9,131 nt of DNA from Burkholderiaceae bacterium (lineage in GTDB: Bacteria > Pseudomonadota > Gammaproteobacteria > Burkholderiales > Burkholderiaceae). The DNA lies in assembly GCA_947470165.1 (NCBI GenBank), contig CANISN010000048.1, positions 1-9,131 on the forward strand, read 5' to 3'. Both the position numbers and the translations under genes were made by a program. Shown here in pieces: positions 1-6,839 of the stretch; positions within the stretch are counted from its first letter, which is position 1, and each line of letters opens with the position of its first letter. Below the pieces are notes generated by a model that worked only from the letters and a program-made list of their open reading frames with translations, was not told the DNA's origin and did not search any database.

Positions 1-427
1 TGAGCATCTTAAATAAGGGGTTTGGATTACTTCCGCTGACTGAGCTCTTGGCGAACATAGGGAATTTTACGTCATAGGTATTTTTGCAGAAGTCAGCAAT
101 TTCTTTATTGCTGCCAGGCTCTTGTTTTCCAAAATCATTTGATGGGAAGCCCAGTACAACCAAGCCACGATCTTTATACTTGGCATATAGTTTTTCTAGA
201 CCCTCATACTGGCTAGTGAATCCACAAAAACTCGCAGTATTGACAACCAAGATCACCTTGCCTTGGTATTGGCACAGATTTTGTGGTGCCTCATCCTGTA
301 ATCTTGGAAAGGTATGGGACAGAAGGGTGCTGCAGGCGGGGCTCACGGGAGGGGCTGCCTCTACAAATTGCATCGCTGGAGCTAGCAAAAGCAGCACCAA
401 TAAGTGCCTTGCCATATTTTGAATCAT
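1..427 (-). CDS. Secreted glutathione peroxidase-like thiol peroxidase (3' end outside window)
   Basis: Thioredoxin-fold peroxidase that reduces hydroperoxides, predicted to be exported. Translating the minus strand from 427 gives 142 residues before the window edge. Residues 1-24 form a signal peptide (Arg7, a leucine run, then VEA-A as a likely cleavage site). The family signature NTASFCGFT places the peroxidatic cysteine at residue 68, so this is a Cys and not a selenocysteine enzyme. The second signature reads [13 protein letters not shown] (residues 93-105). The Gln common in the NQF form of this motif is Asp98 here. Cys114, in [11 protein letters not shown], sits where the resolving cysteine lies in two-cysteine, thioredoxin-dependent members, so thioredoxin may be the real reductant (inference). 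The ATG at 427 is preferred because AAAGG lies six bases upstream; an in-frame ATG at 415 is the alternative. The C-terminal Trp/Asn motif is beyond the edge. The gene is divergent from rfaE2. Confidence 0.9.
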   Translation of the reverse strand, partial: MIQNMARHLLVLLLLAPAMQFVEAAPPVSPACSTLLSHTFPRLQDEAPQNLCQYQGKVILVVNTASFCGFTSQYEGLEKLYAKYKDRGLVVLGFPSNDFGKQEPGSNKEIADFCKNTYDVKFPMFAKSSVSGSNPNPLFKML

Positions 428-517
428 CTAAAGCCTTTTACTTAAGCGGGGATATCTAAGTCTAAGACATTCTGGCAAATATCGTTGGACTTAACTCAAT
501 GCCATTAATATGGCGTT
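428..517 (+). promoter_or_regulatory. Divergent promoter region; putative leaderless promoter for rfaE2
   Basis: This 90-base gap separates the peroxidase start (427, minus) from the rfaE2 start (518, plus). A -10-like TAATAT lies at 506-511, six bases before the rfaE2 ATG, with TTGGAC at 485-490 as a possible -35. The spacer is short at 15 bases. No Shine-Dalgarno sequence precedes the ATG. Transcription would start at or within a base of the A of the ATG, which would give a leaderless mRNA. A tandem 6-bp repeat, TCTAAG TCTAAG, lies at 455-466. I could not assign a convincing promoter for the peroxidase gene. Confidence 0.4.
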
Positions 518-1009
518 ATGACCCCATTATCTTTACCTTCGTTTGAGTCCAAAGTGTGCCCCTTAAAAGACTTGGATGCCCGTATTGCAGGGCTTCCAAG
601 GCCGCTGGTGTTCACTAATGGCGTCTTCGATATTTTGCATCGTGGGCACGCAAGCTATTTAGCTCAAGCTCGAGAGTTGGGGGCTAGTCTTGTGGTCGGG
701 GTCAACTCTGATGCCTCGGTCAAGATGCTGGGAAAAGGAGATGACCGTCCTATTAATGCGGAGGCTGACCGCCAAGCTTTATTGGCCGCCCTTGCAAGCG
801 TGGATTTGGTAATCCTTTTTACTGATCAGACCCCAGTAAACTTGATTGCCAGCATTCGTCCAGATATTTATGTCAAGGGCGGAGATTATGAAATTGATTC
901 CTTGGAAGAAACTCGCTTGGTGAAAACTTGGGATGGCAAAGCGATCGCAATCCCGTTTTTATATAAGCGCTCTACAACGACGCTTTTAGGGAAGATTCGT
1001 GCTAACTAA
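518..1009 (+). CDS. rfaE2: D-glycero-beta-D-manno-heptose 1-phosphate adenylyltransferase
   Basis: Cytidylyltransferase-fold enzyme that transfers AMP from ATP to heptose 1-phosphate, giving ADP-D-glycero-D-manno-heptose for the lipopolysaccharide inner core. The 163-residue protein corresponds to the C-terminal half of the bifunctional enteric HldE; the kinase half is absent here and must be encoded elsewhere. Visible motifs are FTNGVFDILHRGH (residues 32-44), with the nucleotide-binding HxGH at 41-44, VVGVNSDASVK, VKGGDYE, and the C-terminal KRSTTTLLGKI, equivalent to the family RSTT motif. The ATG at 518 lacks a visible ribosome binding site. The nearby ATGs at 499 and 510 are out of frame, and the family-conserved part starts around residue 12. 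The gene ends 35 bases from the convergent coaX, with no convincing terminator between them. Confidence 0.93.
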   Translation: MTPLSLPSFESKVCPLKDLDARIAGLPRPLVFTNGVFDILHRGHASYLAQARELGASLVVGVNSDASVKMLGKGDDRPINAEADRQALLAALASVDLVILFTDQTPVNLIASIRPDIYVKGGDYEIDSLEETRLVKTWDGKAIAIPFLYKRSTTTLLGKIRAN

Positions 1010-1044
1010 AGAGCGGGTAGCTCAAATTAAAGCAGGTGAGTTGC

Positions 1045-1866
1045 CTAGATGTTTTGTAAGAGCCAAGCCCAAAGGCCGCGTAGCACCAGACCATCAATAG
1101 GCTCAAGCGGAAGGGTTGCCAGCTCAGGAAATTGTTTTATTTCATTTGCCAAAATTTTGGCGTTACCACCATCAAGCCAAATTCGCTCAACTGGATGATT
1201 CATTTCTTTTGCCAAAAAGACAGCACGTAGTATTGCCCCTATTTGAGCAGCATCACAGCCACCAGTAATCGCGTCATTAGTATTGGTTCCAAAGCCAACT
1301 GAAGCCCCTGTGGTGATGGGGCGAATCGCTAATGGTAGTTGAGCCGTATTGTTCTCTAGACTCTCTTGCATTAGTTTGAGTCCTGGCAAAATCCAGCCAC
1401 CATAATGTAGGCCGTTGCCACCGAGTAAATCAATTGTGGTGGCTGTACCCGTATTAATCACGAGTGTGTTGGTATTTGAGAGTGCCCTTGCGCCGATCAG
1501 GGCGGCCCAGCGATCTGCGCCCAATTTACTTGGGTCCTGATAGAGTGTGCGAATGCCCTTATAGGGACTGTTGCCAGAAAGCCGCTGCCATTCGAGATCC
1601 TGCCATTGGGGAAAAAGACTGCGCAGATGATCAATAGCAGCATCGCCCGCTACGCAGCAAAAGCCAATGGCATCAGGCTTGGGCATAGTTTTAGCAATGT
1701 AATCTGAGAGCTCGGCACGAAGCTCAGCAGATTGAAAGGATTTATTGCTAATAGATCCAGAGTAGGCCCACAATTTTTTGTTGCGGTCGGCAATATTTTG
1801 TGTGGATTCAACAGCGGCCCATTTAAGCCGAGTGTTACCAAGATCAAATACTAAATACAGACTCAT
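1045..1866 (-). CDS. coaX: Type III pantothenate kinase
   Basis: Cytoplasmic ATP-dependent kinase that phosphorylates pantothenate, the first step of coenzyme A synthesis. It belongs to the ASKHA fold and is unrelated to CoaA. Length (273 residues) is normal for the family. Motifs in order: the phosphate-binding DLGNTRLKW (8-16); GADRWAALIGA (116-126), where Asp118 is the expected catalytic base; NTGTATTIDLL (138-148); and GGWILPGLKLMQESL (157-171). The end, LDGGNAKIL followed by LEPIDGLVLRGL, also fits the family. The start is fixed by the overlap with birA: the birA stop TGA and this ATG share ATGA at 1863-1866, so translation is probably coupled. The birA-coaX pairing is a familiar betaproteobacterial arrangement (in Bordetella, coaX is the baf gene next to birA). 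Confidence 0.95.
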   Translation of the reverse strand: MSLYLVFDLGNTRLKWAAVESTQNIADRNKKLWAYSGSISNKSFQSAELRAELSDYIAKTMPKPDAIGFCCVAGDAAIDHLRSLFPQWQDLEWQRLSGNSPYKGIRTLYQDPSKLGADRWAALIGARALSNTNTLVINTGTATTIDLLGGNGLHYGGWILPGLKLMQESLENNTAQLPLAIRPITTGASVGFGTNTNDAITGGCDAAQIGAILRAVFLAKEMNHPVERIWLDGGNAKILANEIKQFPELATLPLEPIDGLVLRGLWAWLLQNI

Positions 1867-2663
1867 GGTTGAACTCGCAAAGAAACATCGCCAGCATGAA
1901 TGGCAACTAATTGGTCATGTTGATTGAGGATAAGTGCGCCAGTGTCATCTACTCCTTCAGAAATTCCAATAATAGACTCCTTACCAGCCCCGGATATACA
2001 GACTGATAAACCCTTGAAGGCATCCCACTTTGCCCAGGCATTTTTAAAATAGCCAAAGCCGTACTGATCGAATTCAGATAAATACTTTTCAAATGACTCG
2101 ATCAGCTTTAGCCAAATAAATTCAGTATCCGGAATCATTGTTTTATGCGGTATCAGTTGATCCAAGCTTGCAACGCCGAAAGATGAGTGGCCTCCTAAAC
2201 TTTGCTCAATTAGCGCTGCATTATGTAAGTTTAGGCCTAGTCCAATCACCATCCAGGTAGGTGAGCTTGAATTGGTTTGTCCACCTTCAATCAGGATGCC
2301 ACCAAGTTTGGCATTGTTAATCAGAAGATCATTTGGCCACTTTAATCGCATACCCTGTTGATGGAGTGCGGCTTCACTAGTTCCTAAGGCTGCAGCAATG
2401 CCGGTAATGACAGCTAATCCAATCACTAGACTGAGTCCGCTCAAGTCGCTGGGTCGCTTATGGAAAGGGTAAGCTAAAGAAAAGCATAGGGTATCTTCAG
2501 GTTTGGATAGCCAAACTCTTCCAGCCCTACCCTTGCCGGCTGTCTGCTCATGGGCTATTCGAGCAATAGGGCCAATCAATTCCCCGGCGCGCCAACGGAC
2601 CACTAAATCTTCATTGGTAGATTTAGTGGTAGCGACGCGTTCAAGGATGCAATTCGGGCTCAT
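1863..2663 (-). CDS. birA: Biotin--[acetyl-CoA-carboxylase] ligase (no DNA-binding domain)
   Basis: Joins biotin to the conserved lysine of the biotin carboxyl carrier protein through biotinyl-5'-AMP. The 266-residue protein begins directly in the catalytic domain (ATTKSTNEDL, residues 11-20). It therefore lacks the winged-helix repressor domain of E. coli BirA and should be a ligase only (group I type). The adenylate/biotin loop is GKGRAGRVW (43-51, equivalent to GRGRRGRKW), followed by LKWPNDLLI (107-115) and KLGGILIEGG (119-128). The C-terminal SH3-like domain is present, ending in VAIHAGDVSLR. The ATG at 2663 is preceded by AAGAG, a weak ribosome site that is very close to the start, and by a -10-like TACAAT exactly six bases upstream. 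It is the first gene of a birA-coaX unit and is divergent from the VanZ gene. Confidence 0.94.
   Translation of the reverse strand: MSPNCILERVATTKSTNEDLVVRWRAGELIGPIARIAHEQTAGKGRAGRVWLSKPEDTLCFSLAYPFHKRPSDLSGLSLVIGLAVITGIAAALGTSEAALHQQGMRLKWPNDLLINNAKLGGILIEGGQTNSSSPTWMVIGLGLNLHNAALIEQSLGGHSSFGVASLDQLIPHKTMIPDTEFIWLKLIESFEKYLSEFDQYGFGYFKNAWAKWDAFKGLSVCISGAGKESIIGISEGVDDTGALILNQHDQLVAIHAGDVSLRVQP
2599..2630 (-). repeat. Perfect 12-bp inverted repeat inside the birA 5' coding region
   Basis: ACCACTAAATCT at 2599-2610 is the exact reverse complement of AGATTTAGTGGT at 2619-2630, with an 8-base loop at 2611-2618. In birA mRNA this stem-loop starts 33 bases after the A of the start codon. It covers the codons for TTKSTNEDLVV (residues 12-22), which include the conserved STN motif. 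There is no U-tract after it, so it is not an ordinary terminator. It could affect early elongation or initiation, or be chance. Confidence 0.75.
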
Positions 2664-2709
2664 TCTCTTATTGTAGAAAGATCTGACCTAGCTGACCTAG
2701 AATAAGGGA
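2664..2709. promoter_or_regulatory. Divergent birA/vanZ promoter region with -10-like boxes facing both ways
   Basis: Only 46 bases separate the two start codons. On the minus strand TACAAT occupies 2675-2670, six bases before the birA ATG. On the plus strand TAGAAT occupies 2698-2703, six bases before the vanZ ATG. Neither has a good TTGACA-like -35: a 17-base spacer gives AGGTCA for birA and AGAAAG for vanZ. The AAGGG at 2704-2708 is only one base from the vanZ ATG, too close for a normal Shine-Dalgarno interaction. Both transcripts may be leaderless or nearly so. Confidence 0.45.
2683..2700. repeat. Perfect 9-bp tandem duplication (CTGACCTAG x2)
   Basis: CTGACCTAG at 2683-2691 is repeated without a gap at 2692-2700. 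The pair occupies the middle of the birA/vanZ intergenic region. It overlaps the birA -35 zone and runs into the first bases of the vanZ -10-like box. It could be a replication-slippage duplication or paired recognition sites for a regulator; nothing in the window tells them apart. Confidence 0.8.
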
Positions 2710-3804
2710 ATGCATCGCGAAGATCAGCGCCCCCGCAAGTTTATTTGGCCTCTCCAGGCCATGCCATTGGCTAGAGTCACTAGCTTGAGTTATGCAGTTT
2801 TAATTATTTATGTCAGTCTCAACCCTTTTGATTTCAACTTCCAGAATGGCATTACCGTTTGGGCGTGGTTAGATGCCCCTTTGCCACGCTTTATTACTCT
2901 CTTTGATGTCTCGGTCAACATCTTGGCGTATATACCCTTAGGATTTTTGCTGGTTTTTGCCTGCTATCCTCGTTGGCGTAATTTTGTTGCCCTGGGTATC
3001 GCTTTGAGTTTCAGTGCCGTATTGGCATTTAGCGTGGAATCACTGCAAACCTGGTTACCGACTCGGATACCAAGCCAGATGGATTGGTGGGCAAATATTT
3101 TAGGCGGCCTTTTGGGTGCTTTGTTAGCCATTCCTTTAGGTCCCCAGTGGCTTTCTGGCAGTGCAATTCGGCGCTGGTTTGATCAGTGGTTCGGCTTGAA
3201 CTGGGCTGCATGTGCCTTAGTTCTACTCTTCCCTTGGGCTCAGATTTACCCCCAAAGCTCCTGGTTGGGTACCGGAGTGTGGGGACATGCAATTTTTGCC
3301 CCTGTCGACTGGGGAACGATGGTGATAAATCACGTTATTCAGGAGTCCATTATTACGGCAATATCTTGGCTGGGCACTGGGCTCTTGCTATCCCTAGGGA
3401 TGCGAGCTAAAGCTCCCCAGTGGAAAATCTTAAATAGCCTACTTTGCTTTACTGTTTTAGTAAAGATTGCCTTTACGGCATTGCAATTCGGGGCTGAATT
3501 TAGTTTACTCTGGCTTACAGCTGGAGCAGCTTGGGGAATGGTATTGGGAAGTTTGCTACTGAGATGGGCACTCTATCTTCCTGGCACTAGCAAAGCTTGG
3601 CTTGCACTCGTTTGTTTGGTTAGTGCCACTATTGCAATTAATCTGTTGCCGGATAATCCTTACTTCATCCTTACCTTGCGGCACTGGCACCAAGGACGAC
3701 TATTACACTTTAACGAATTAATGCAGTGGGTTTCAGTGGTATGGTTGCCATTAGCTTTATTTTGGGTGATTCGAAATAAATCTACCTTTAATTTAAAACC
3801 TTGA
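2710..3804 (+). CDS. VanZ family integral membrane protein
   Basis: A 364-residue polytopic membrane protein of unknown function. The VanZ-like domain fills the N-terminal part: a first membrane segment at about 24-37 ending in SLNPFDF, then VNILAYIPLGFLL (69-81), a third segment at about 91-109, and the signature from Glu110 through DWWANILGGLLGALL (125-139). The C-terminal half adds about five or six more hydrophobic segments and ends FNELMQWVSVVWLP plus a basic tail, so the protein is longer than a minimal VanZ domain. The family name comes from the teicoplanin-resistance protein VanZ, but no antibiotic role should be read into a betaproteobacterial homologue. The ATG at 2710 gives the longest sensible product; the in-frame ATG at 2761 (Met18) would still keep the whole domain. 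It is the first gene of the downstream unit, ending 12 bases before the ferredoxin. Confidence 0.88.
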   Translation: MHREDQRPRKFIWPLQAMPLARVTSLSYAVLIIYVSLNPFDFNFQNGITVWAWLDAPLPRFITLFDVSVNILAYIPLGFLLVFACYPRWRNFVALGIALSFSAVLAFSVESLQTWLPTRIPSQMDWWANILGGLLGALLAIPLGPQWLSGSAIRRWFDQWFGLNWAACALVLLFPWAQIYPQSSWLGTGVWGHAIFAPVDWGTMVINHVIQESIITAISWLGTGLLLSLGMRAKAPQWKILNSLLCFTVLVKIAFTALQFGAEFSLLWLTAGAAWGMVLGSLLLRWALYLPGTSKAWLALVCLVSATIAINLLPDNPYFILTLRHWHQGRLLHFNELMQWVSVVWLPLALFWVIRNKSTFNLKP

Positions 3805-3816
3805 TTGAGATTACAT

Positions 3817-4125
3817 ATGAGTTTTAAACACCATGTTTTTTTCTGTTTAAACCAGCGTAGTAATGGCGAAGATTGTTGTGATCGTCATAATGCATTTGCA
3901 CTGTTTGAGTACGCTAAGAATCGAGTTAAAGAGCTTGGACTTAATGGCCCTGGAAAAATTCGTGTTAATAAGGCGGGATGTTTAGACCGTTGCGCTGATG
4001 GCCCGGTGATGGTGATTTATCCTGAAGGGATTTGGTATACCTTTATTGATGCTGAAGACGTTGAGGAAATCATTCAGTCTCACTTAATACAGGGACGTCC
4101 AGTAGGGCGTCTGCAGTTAGCTTAA
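3817..4125 (+). CDS. Thioredoxin-like [2Fe-2S] ferredoxin
   Basis: A 102-residue protein of the Shethna-type, thioredoxin-like [2Fe-2S] ferredoxin family, a cytoplasmic electron carrier of unknown partner. Likely cluster ligands are Cys10 (in FFCLNQRSNG), Cys20 or Cys21 (the motif has two adjacent cysteines), Cys55 (NKAGCLDRC) and Cys59. The family features VNKAGCLDRCADGPVMVIYPEG and a C-terminal acidic helix (DAEDVEEIIQSHL) are present. I chose the ATG at 3817 because GAGA lies six bases upstream and homologues of this type begin with a short tail before the first cysteine; a TTG at 3805, directly after the VanZ stop codon, is an in-frame alternative. Its place a few genes before the iron-sulfur enzyme LipA invites the idea of electron supply to LipA, but nothing in the sequence proves it. 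Confidence 0.9.
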   Translation: MSFKHHVFFCLNQRSNGEDCCDRHNAFALFEYAKNRVKELGLNGPGKIRVNKAGCLDRCADGPVMVIYPEGIWYTFIDAEDVEEIIQSHLIQGRPVGRLQLA

Positions 4126-4148
4126 AAAGATTTTAGAAAGCGCACTTC

Positions 4149-4865
4149 ATGAATGGCCGTACAAAAATAATTCATATTGATGGTGTTGTAGGTCAGATTG
4201 AAATGTCAATCGACCTTCCCGATGAATTAAAAAATAATCCCGATTTTTTGGTAAGAGGTCTGGCATTAGTTGCGCATCCACATCCCCTGATGGGAGGAAC
4301 AATGGATAACAAGGTTGCGCAAACGATGGCGCGTGCCTTTAATCAATTAGGTTACGTTAGCGTGCGGCCAAATTTTCGAGGGGTGGGTGCTACTGAGGGT
4401 GCGCATGATGATGGCGAAGGTGAGATGGAAGACTTGCTGCATGTCACCGATTGGATGCGCACCCCTTCAAGCTGGAACCAATTTGAGGCGACTTCACAAA
4501 AAGCGTGGATTCAGACAACGAACGCCCTGCCTTTAGTTGTTTCTGGTTTTTCATTTGGAAGTTTTGTTGGCACTCATTTAGTACAACGATTGGCAGATTT
4601 GGGTCGTCCAGCTGAGAGATTGGTAATGGTCGGTAGCGCAGCAGGCAAGTGGGTCTTAGCGCCTGTGCCTATTGATACGATCTTGATTCATGGCGAGGTA
4701 GATGAAACCATTCCCCTAATTAATGTTTTAGATTGGGCGCGACCTCAAGAGTTAACAGTTCAAGTCGTGCCAGGGGCGGATCATTTTTTCCATCGACGTT
4801 TACATTGCATTCGGAATATTATCGTCGGTGCTTGGTTGGGTATGCCTGATTACCATAAGCAATAA
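4149..4865 (+). CDS. Alpha/beta hydrolase (dienelactone hydrolase-like clan)
   Basis: A 238-residue cytoplasmic serine hydrolase of unknown substrate. The opening block AHPHPLMGGTMDNKVAQTMA (42-61) and the following RPNFRGVGATEGAHDDGEGE (73-92) are typical of a conserved bacterial alpha/beta hydrolase subgroup. The nucleophile elbow is GFSFGS with Ser135. The acid is probably Asp185 in HGEVDETIP and the base His212 in GADHFFHRRLH, so the triad is complete. There is no signal peptide or membrane segment. GAAAG is positioned eight bases before the ATG. It lies 23 bases after the ferredoxin and 28 before the DUF493 gene, so it is probably cotranscribed. An esterase or thioesterase role is possible, but no substrate can be deduced. 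Confidence 0.88.
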   Translation: MNGRTKIIHIDGVVGQIEMSIDLPDELKNNPDFLVRGLALVAHPHPLMGGTMDNKVAQTMARAFNQLGYVSVRPNFRGVGATEGAHDDGEGEMEDLLHVTDWMRTPSSWNQFEATSQKAWIQTTNALPLVVSGFSFGSFVGTHLVQRLADLGRPAERLVMVGSAAGKWVLAPVPIDTILIHGEVDETIPLINVLDWARPQELTVQVVPGADHFFHRRLHCIRNIIVGAWLGMPDYHKQ

Positions 4866-4893
4866 AGTAAAAATAAAGAAAAAGAGATAAAAG

Positions 4894-5166
4894 TTGACGA
4901 CTGAAGAAAAAAAATCCCTGATCGAATACCCTTCTGAATTTCCAATTAAGGTGATGGGAAAAGCTAATCCAGAATACCTCCCTGCAATTTTGCATATCGC
5001 TCGTCAATTCGATCCGACACTAGATGAGAGCAAGGTTGAGAAACGACCATCAAAGGATGGAAATTATTTAGGGATTACTTTGCCTATCACCGCGACTAGC
5101 CGAGAGCAGTTAGATGAGTTGTATCGCACCCTATCTACACATCCCTTGGTTAGCGTAGTTCTCTAA
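4894..5166 (+). CDS. DUF493 (YbeD-like) family protein
   Basis: A 90-residue protein with the family hallmarks YPSEFPIKVMG (12-22), KRPSKDGNYLGITLPITATS (50-69) and the end REQLDELYRTLSTHPLVSVVL. The fold in known members resembles an ACT/regulatory domain, but a molecular function is not established. In E. coli ybeD also sits just before lipB, and here it lies nine bases upstream of lipB, so a link with lipoylation is often suspected. The start is a TTG at 4894, supported by AAAGAGA six bases upstream. The next in-frame ATG (Met21) would remove the conserved YPSEFPIK segment. The 28-base leader is almost pure purine. Confidence 0.9.
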   Translation: MTTEEKKSLIEYPSEFPIKVMGKANPEYLPAILHIARQFDPTLDESKVEKRPSKDGNYLGITLPITATSREQLDELYRTLSTHPLVSVVL

Positions 5167-5175
5167 GTTGTCCCC

Positions 5176-5820
5176 ATGACTTTTTTAGTAAAGCATCTGG
5201 GGGTAGCTGATTACGAATCGACCCATCAAGCGATGCGAGATTTTACGCAGCAGCGTGATGGCGATACCCCAGATGAAATTTGGATCCTTGAGCATCCACC
5301 GGTATTTACTTTAGGTTTGGCGGGTGACCCAGGTAATTTGCATTCTCCCAGCAATCAAATTCCCTTGGTTCAGGTGGACCGTGGAGGTGAGATCACCTAT
5401 CACGGGCCCGGTCAAATCGTAGTTTATCTACTGCTCGATTTAAGGCGTTTGGGAATTTTTGTAAAAGAGCTCGTATCTCGAATTGAACTAGCCTTGATCG
5501 ATACACTTGCAGATTTTGGTATTCCAGCAGAAAGGCATTCTGGCGCCCCTGGTATTTATGTGGCCCATGACGGTGCTACTCTAGTCGAATATCAGGGCGC
5601 AAAAATTGCTGCCTTAGGCCTTAAGGTCTCTAAAGGTTGCTCTTATCATGGTCTTGCCTTGAATGTATCCACTGATTTAAAGGCTTTTGCCCGTATTCAC
5701 CCATGTGGCTATGAGGGCTTAAGGACGGTAGATATGCAAACCCTTGGGATCAAGGACAATATAGACATTATTAGCCAAACCCTTTTAGGGCATTTGCAAA
5801 AGCAATTGATTTCATCATGA
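5176..5820 (+). CDS. lipB: Octanoyl-[acyl-carrier-protein]--protein N-octanoyltransferase
   Basis: First enzyme of de novo protein lipoylation. It transfers octanoate from acyl carrier protein to the lipoyl-domain lysine of 2-oxoacid dehydrogenases and the glycine cleavage H protein. The 214-residue length is normal. Motifs: [15 protein letters not shown] (36-50), [19 protein letters not shown] (68-86), GAPGIYV (123-129), [19 protein letters not shown] (141-159) with catalytic Lys143, and HPCGYEGL (175-182) with the acyl-accepting Cys177. No Shine-Dalgarno sequence is visible before the ATG; translation is probably coupled to the DUF493 gene, whose stop lies nine bases upstream. The stop overlaps the lipA start (ATGA at 5817-5820). 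Confidence 0.96.
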   Translation: MTFLVKHLGVADYESTHQAMRDFTQQRDGDTPDEIWILEHPPVFTLGLAGDPGNLHSPSNQIPLVQVDRGGEITYHGPGQIVVYLLLDLRRLGIFVKELVSRIELALIDTLADFGIPAERHSGAPGIYVAHDGATLVEYQGAKIAALGLKVSKGCSYHGLALNVSTDLKAFARIHPCGYEGLRTVDMQTLGIKDNIDIISQTLLGHLQKQLISS

Positions 5821-6839
5821 CCACCACTAAGCCTAATATCGATCCAATTATTGATGCCAATTCCAATAGTCGGCAGAATCTGAATTACGATGCTTCGCGT
5901 AAGCAGAAATCGAGTGAGAAGACTGCGCGTATTCCGATCAAGATCATTCCTTTGGAGCAAGTGCTCAAGAAGCCAGATTGGATTCGTGTAAGAGCTGCCT
6001 CTGGAAATTCTCGCTTTTCTGAGATTAAAAAGATTCTCCGTGAAAATGAACTAGTTACTGTTTGTGAAGAAGCAAGTTGTCCTAATATTGGCGAATGTTT
6101 CGGTAAGGGTACTGCCACCTTCATGATCATGGGTGATAAATGTACACGTCGCTGCCCTTTTTGTGATGTTGGTCATGGCAGACCAGATCCACTAGATACA
6201 AAAGAGCCTGGCAATTTAGCACGCACGATCGCCGCTCTTAAATTAAATTATGTGGTGATTACCAGTGTAGATCGTGATGATCTACGTGATGGCGGTGCTA
6301 TGCATTTTGTGGATTGCATTTCTCAATCTAGAAGCCTATCTCCTAATACGCGCATTGAAGTATTGGTTCCAGACTTTCGGGGTCGCCTAGACAAAGCCTT
6401 AGACATTTTTTCTGAGCATGCGCCGCAAGGCTTGCCTGATGTCATGAACCACAATCTAGAAACTGTGCCCCGTTTGTATAAGCAAGCACGACCCGGTGCA
6501 GATTATGCCCACTCTCTCAAGTTATTGAAAGATTTTAAAGGGCGTTTCCCACATATTCCAACCAAGAGTGGTTTGATGGTTGGTTTAGGTGAGACTGATG
6601 AAGAGATTTTGGAGGTCATGCGAGATATGCGTGAGCACAACATCGATATGCTGACTATTGGTCAGTACTTAGCACCTTCAGGACACCACCTACCAGTGCA
6701 GCGTTATGTACATCCTGACATCTTTAAGAATTTCGAGAAAGAGGCCTATACCATGGGCTTCTCGCATGCTGCTGTGGGTGCCATGGTCAGATCTAGCTAC
6801 CACGCAGATGAACAGGCTCATGGAGCGGGTATTGTCTAA
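5817..6839 (+). CDS. lipA: Lipoyl synthase (radical SAM)
   Basis: Inserts sulfur at C6 and C8 of protein-bound octanoyl groups, completing lipoate in place after LipB. The 340-residue protein has both [4Fe-4S] sites. The auxiliary cluster uses Cys83, Cys88 and Cys94 ([12 protein letters not shown]), and the radical SAM cluster uses CTRRCPFC (Cys109, Cys113, Cys116). The C-terminal RSSYHADE motif (from 325), whose serine ligates the auxiliary cluster in characterised enzymes, is intact. [26 protein letters not shown] and [13 protein letters not shown] also match. Residues 1-50 are a low-complexity polar extension ahead of the conserved core, a common feature of proteobacterial homologues. The start overlaps the lipB stop by four bases, so the pair is translationally coupled. 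Confidence 0.97.
   Translation: MTTTKPNIDPIIDANSNSRQNLNYDASRKQKSSEKTARIPIKIIPLEQVLKKPDWIRVRAASGNSRFSEIKKILRENELVTVCEEASCPNIGECFGKGTATFMIMGDKCTRRCPFCDVGHGRPDPLDTKEPGNLARTIAALKLNYVVITSVDRDDLRDGGAMHFVDCISQSRSLSPNTRIEVLVPDFRGRLDKALDIFSEHAPQGLPDVMNHNLETVPRLYKQARPGADYAHSLKLLKDFKGRFPHIPTKSGLMVGLGETDEEILEVMRDMREHNIDMLTIGQYLAPSGHHLPVQRYVHPDIFKNFEKEAYTMGFSHAAVGAMVRSSYHADEQAHGAGIV

Noticed and set aside
84..422. Plus-strand open frame opposite the peroxidase gene
   Set aside because: The minus strand in this stretch encodes a clear glutathione-peroxidase sequence with signal peptide and catalytic motif; the plus-strand product has no recognisable pattern.
1011..1023. Possible terminator hairpin GAGC-GGGTA-GCTC between rfaE2 and coaX
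   Set aside because: The stem is only four pairs and no T-run follows on either strand, so it is not a convincing intrinsic terminator.
1650..1847. Second minus-strand open frame inside coaX
   Set aside because: It lies out of frame within a gene whose motifs are all intact and has no ribosome site or recognisable content.
2710..3804. Glycopeptide resistance role for the VanZ-family gene
   Set aside because: Only the family domain is shared; no other van genes are present and the host appears Gram-negative, so resistance cannot be inferred.
6706..6819. Upstream extension of the lipoprotein reading frame deep into lipA
   Set aside because: It would put about 38 unrelated residues before a clean lipoprotein signal peptide and overlap conserved lipA codons including RSSYHADE; later starts at 6820 or 6832 fit better.
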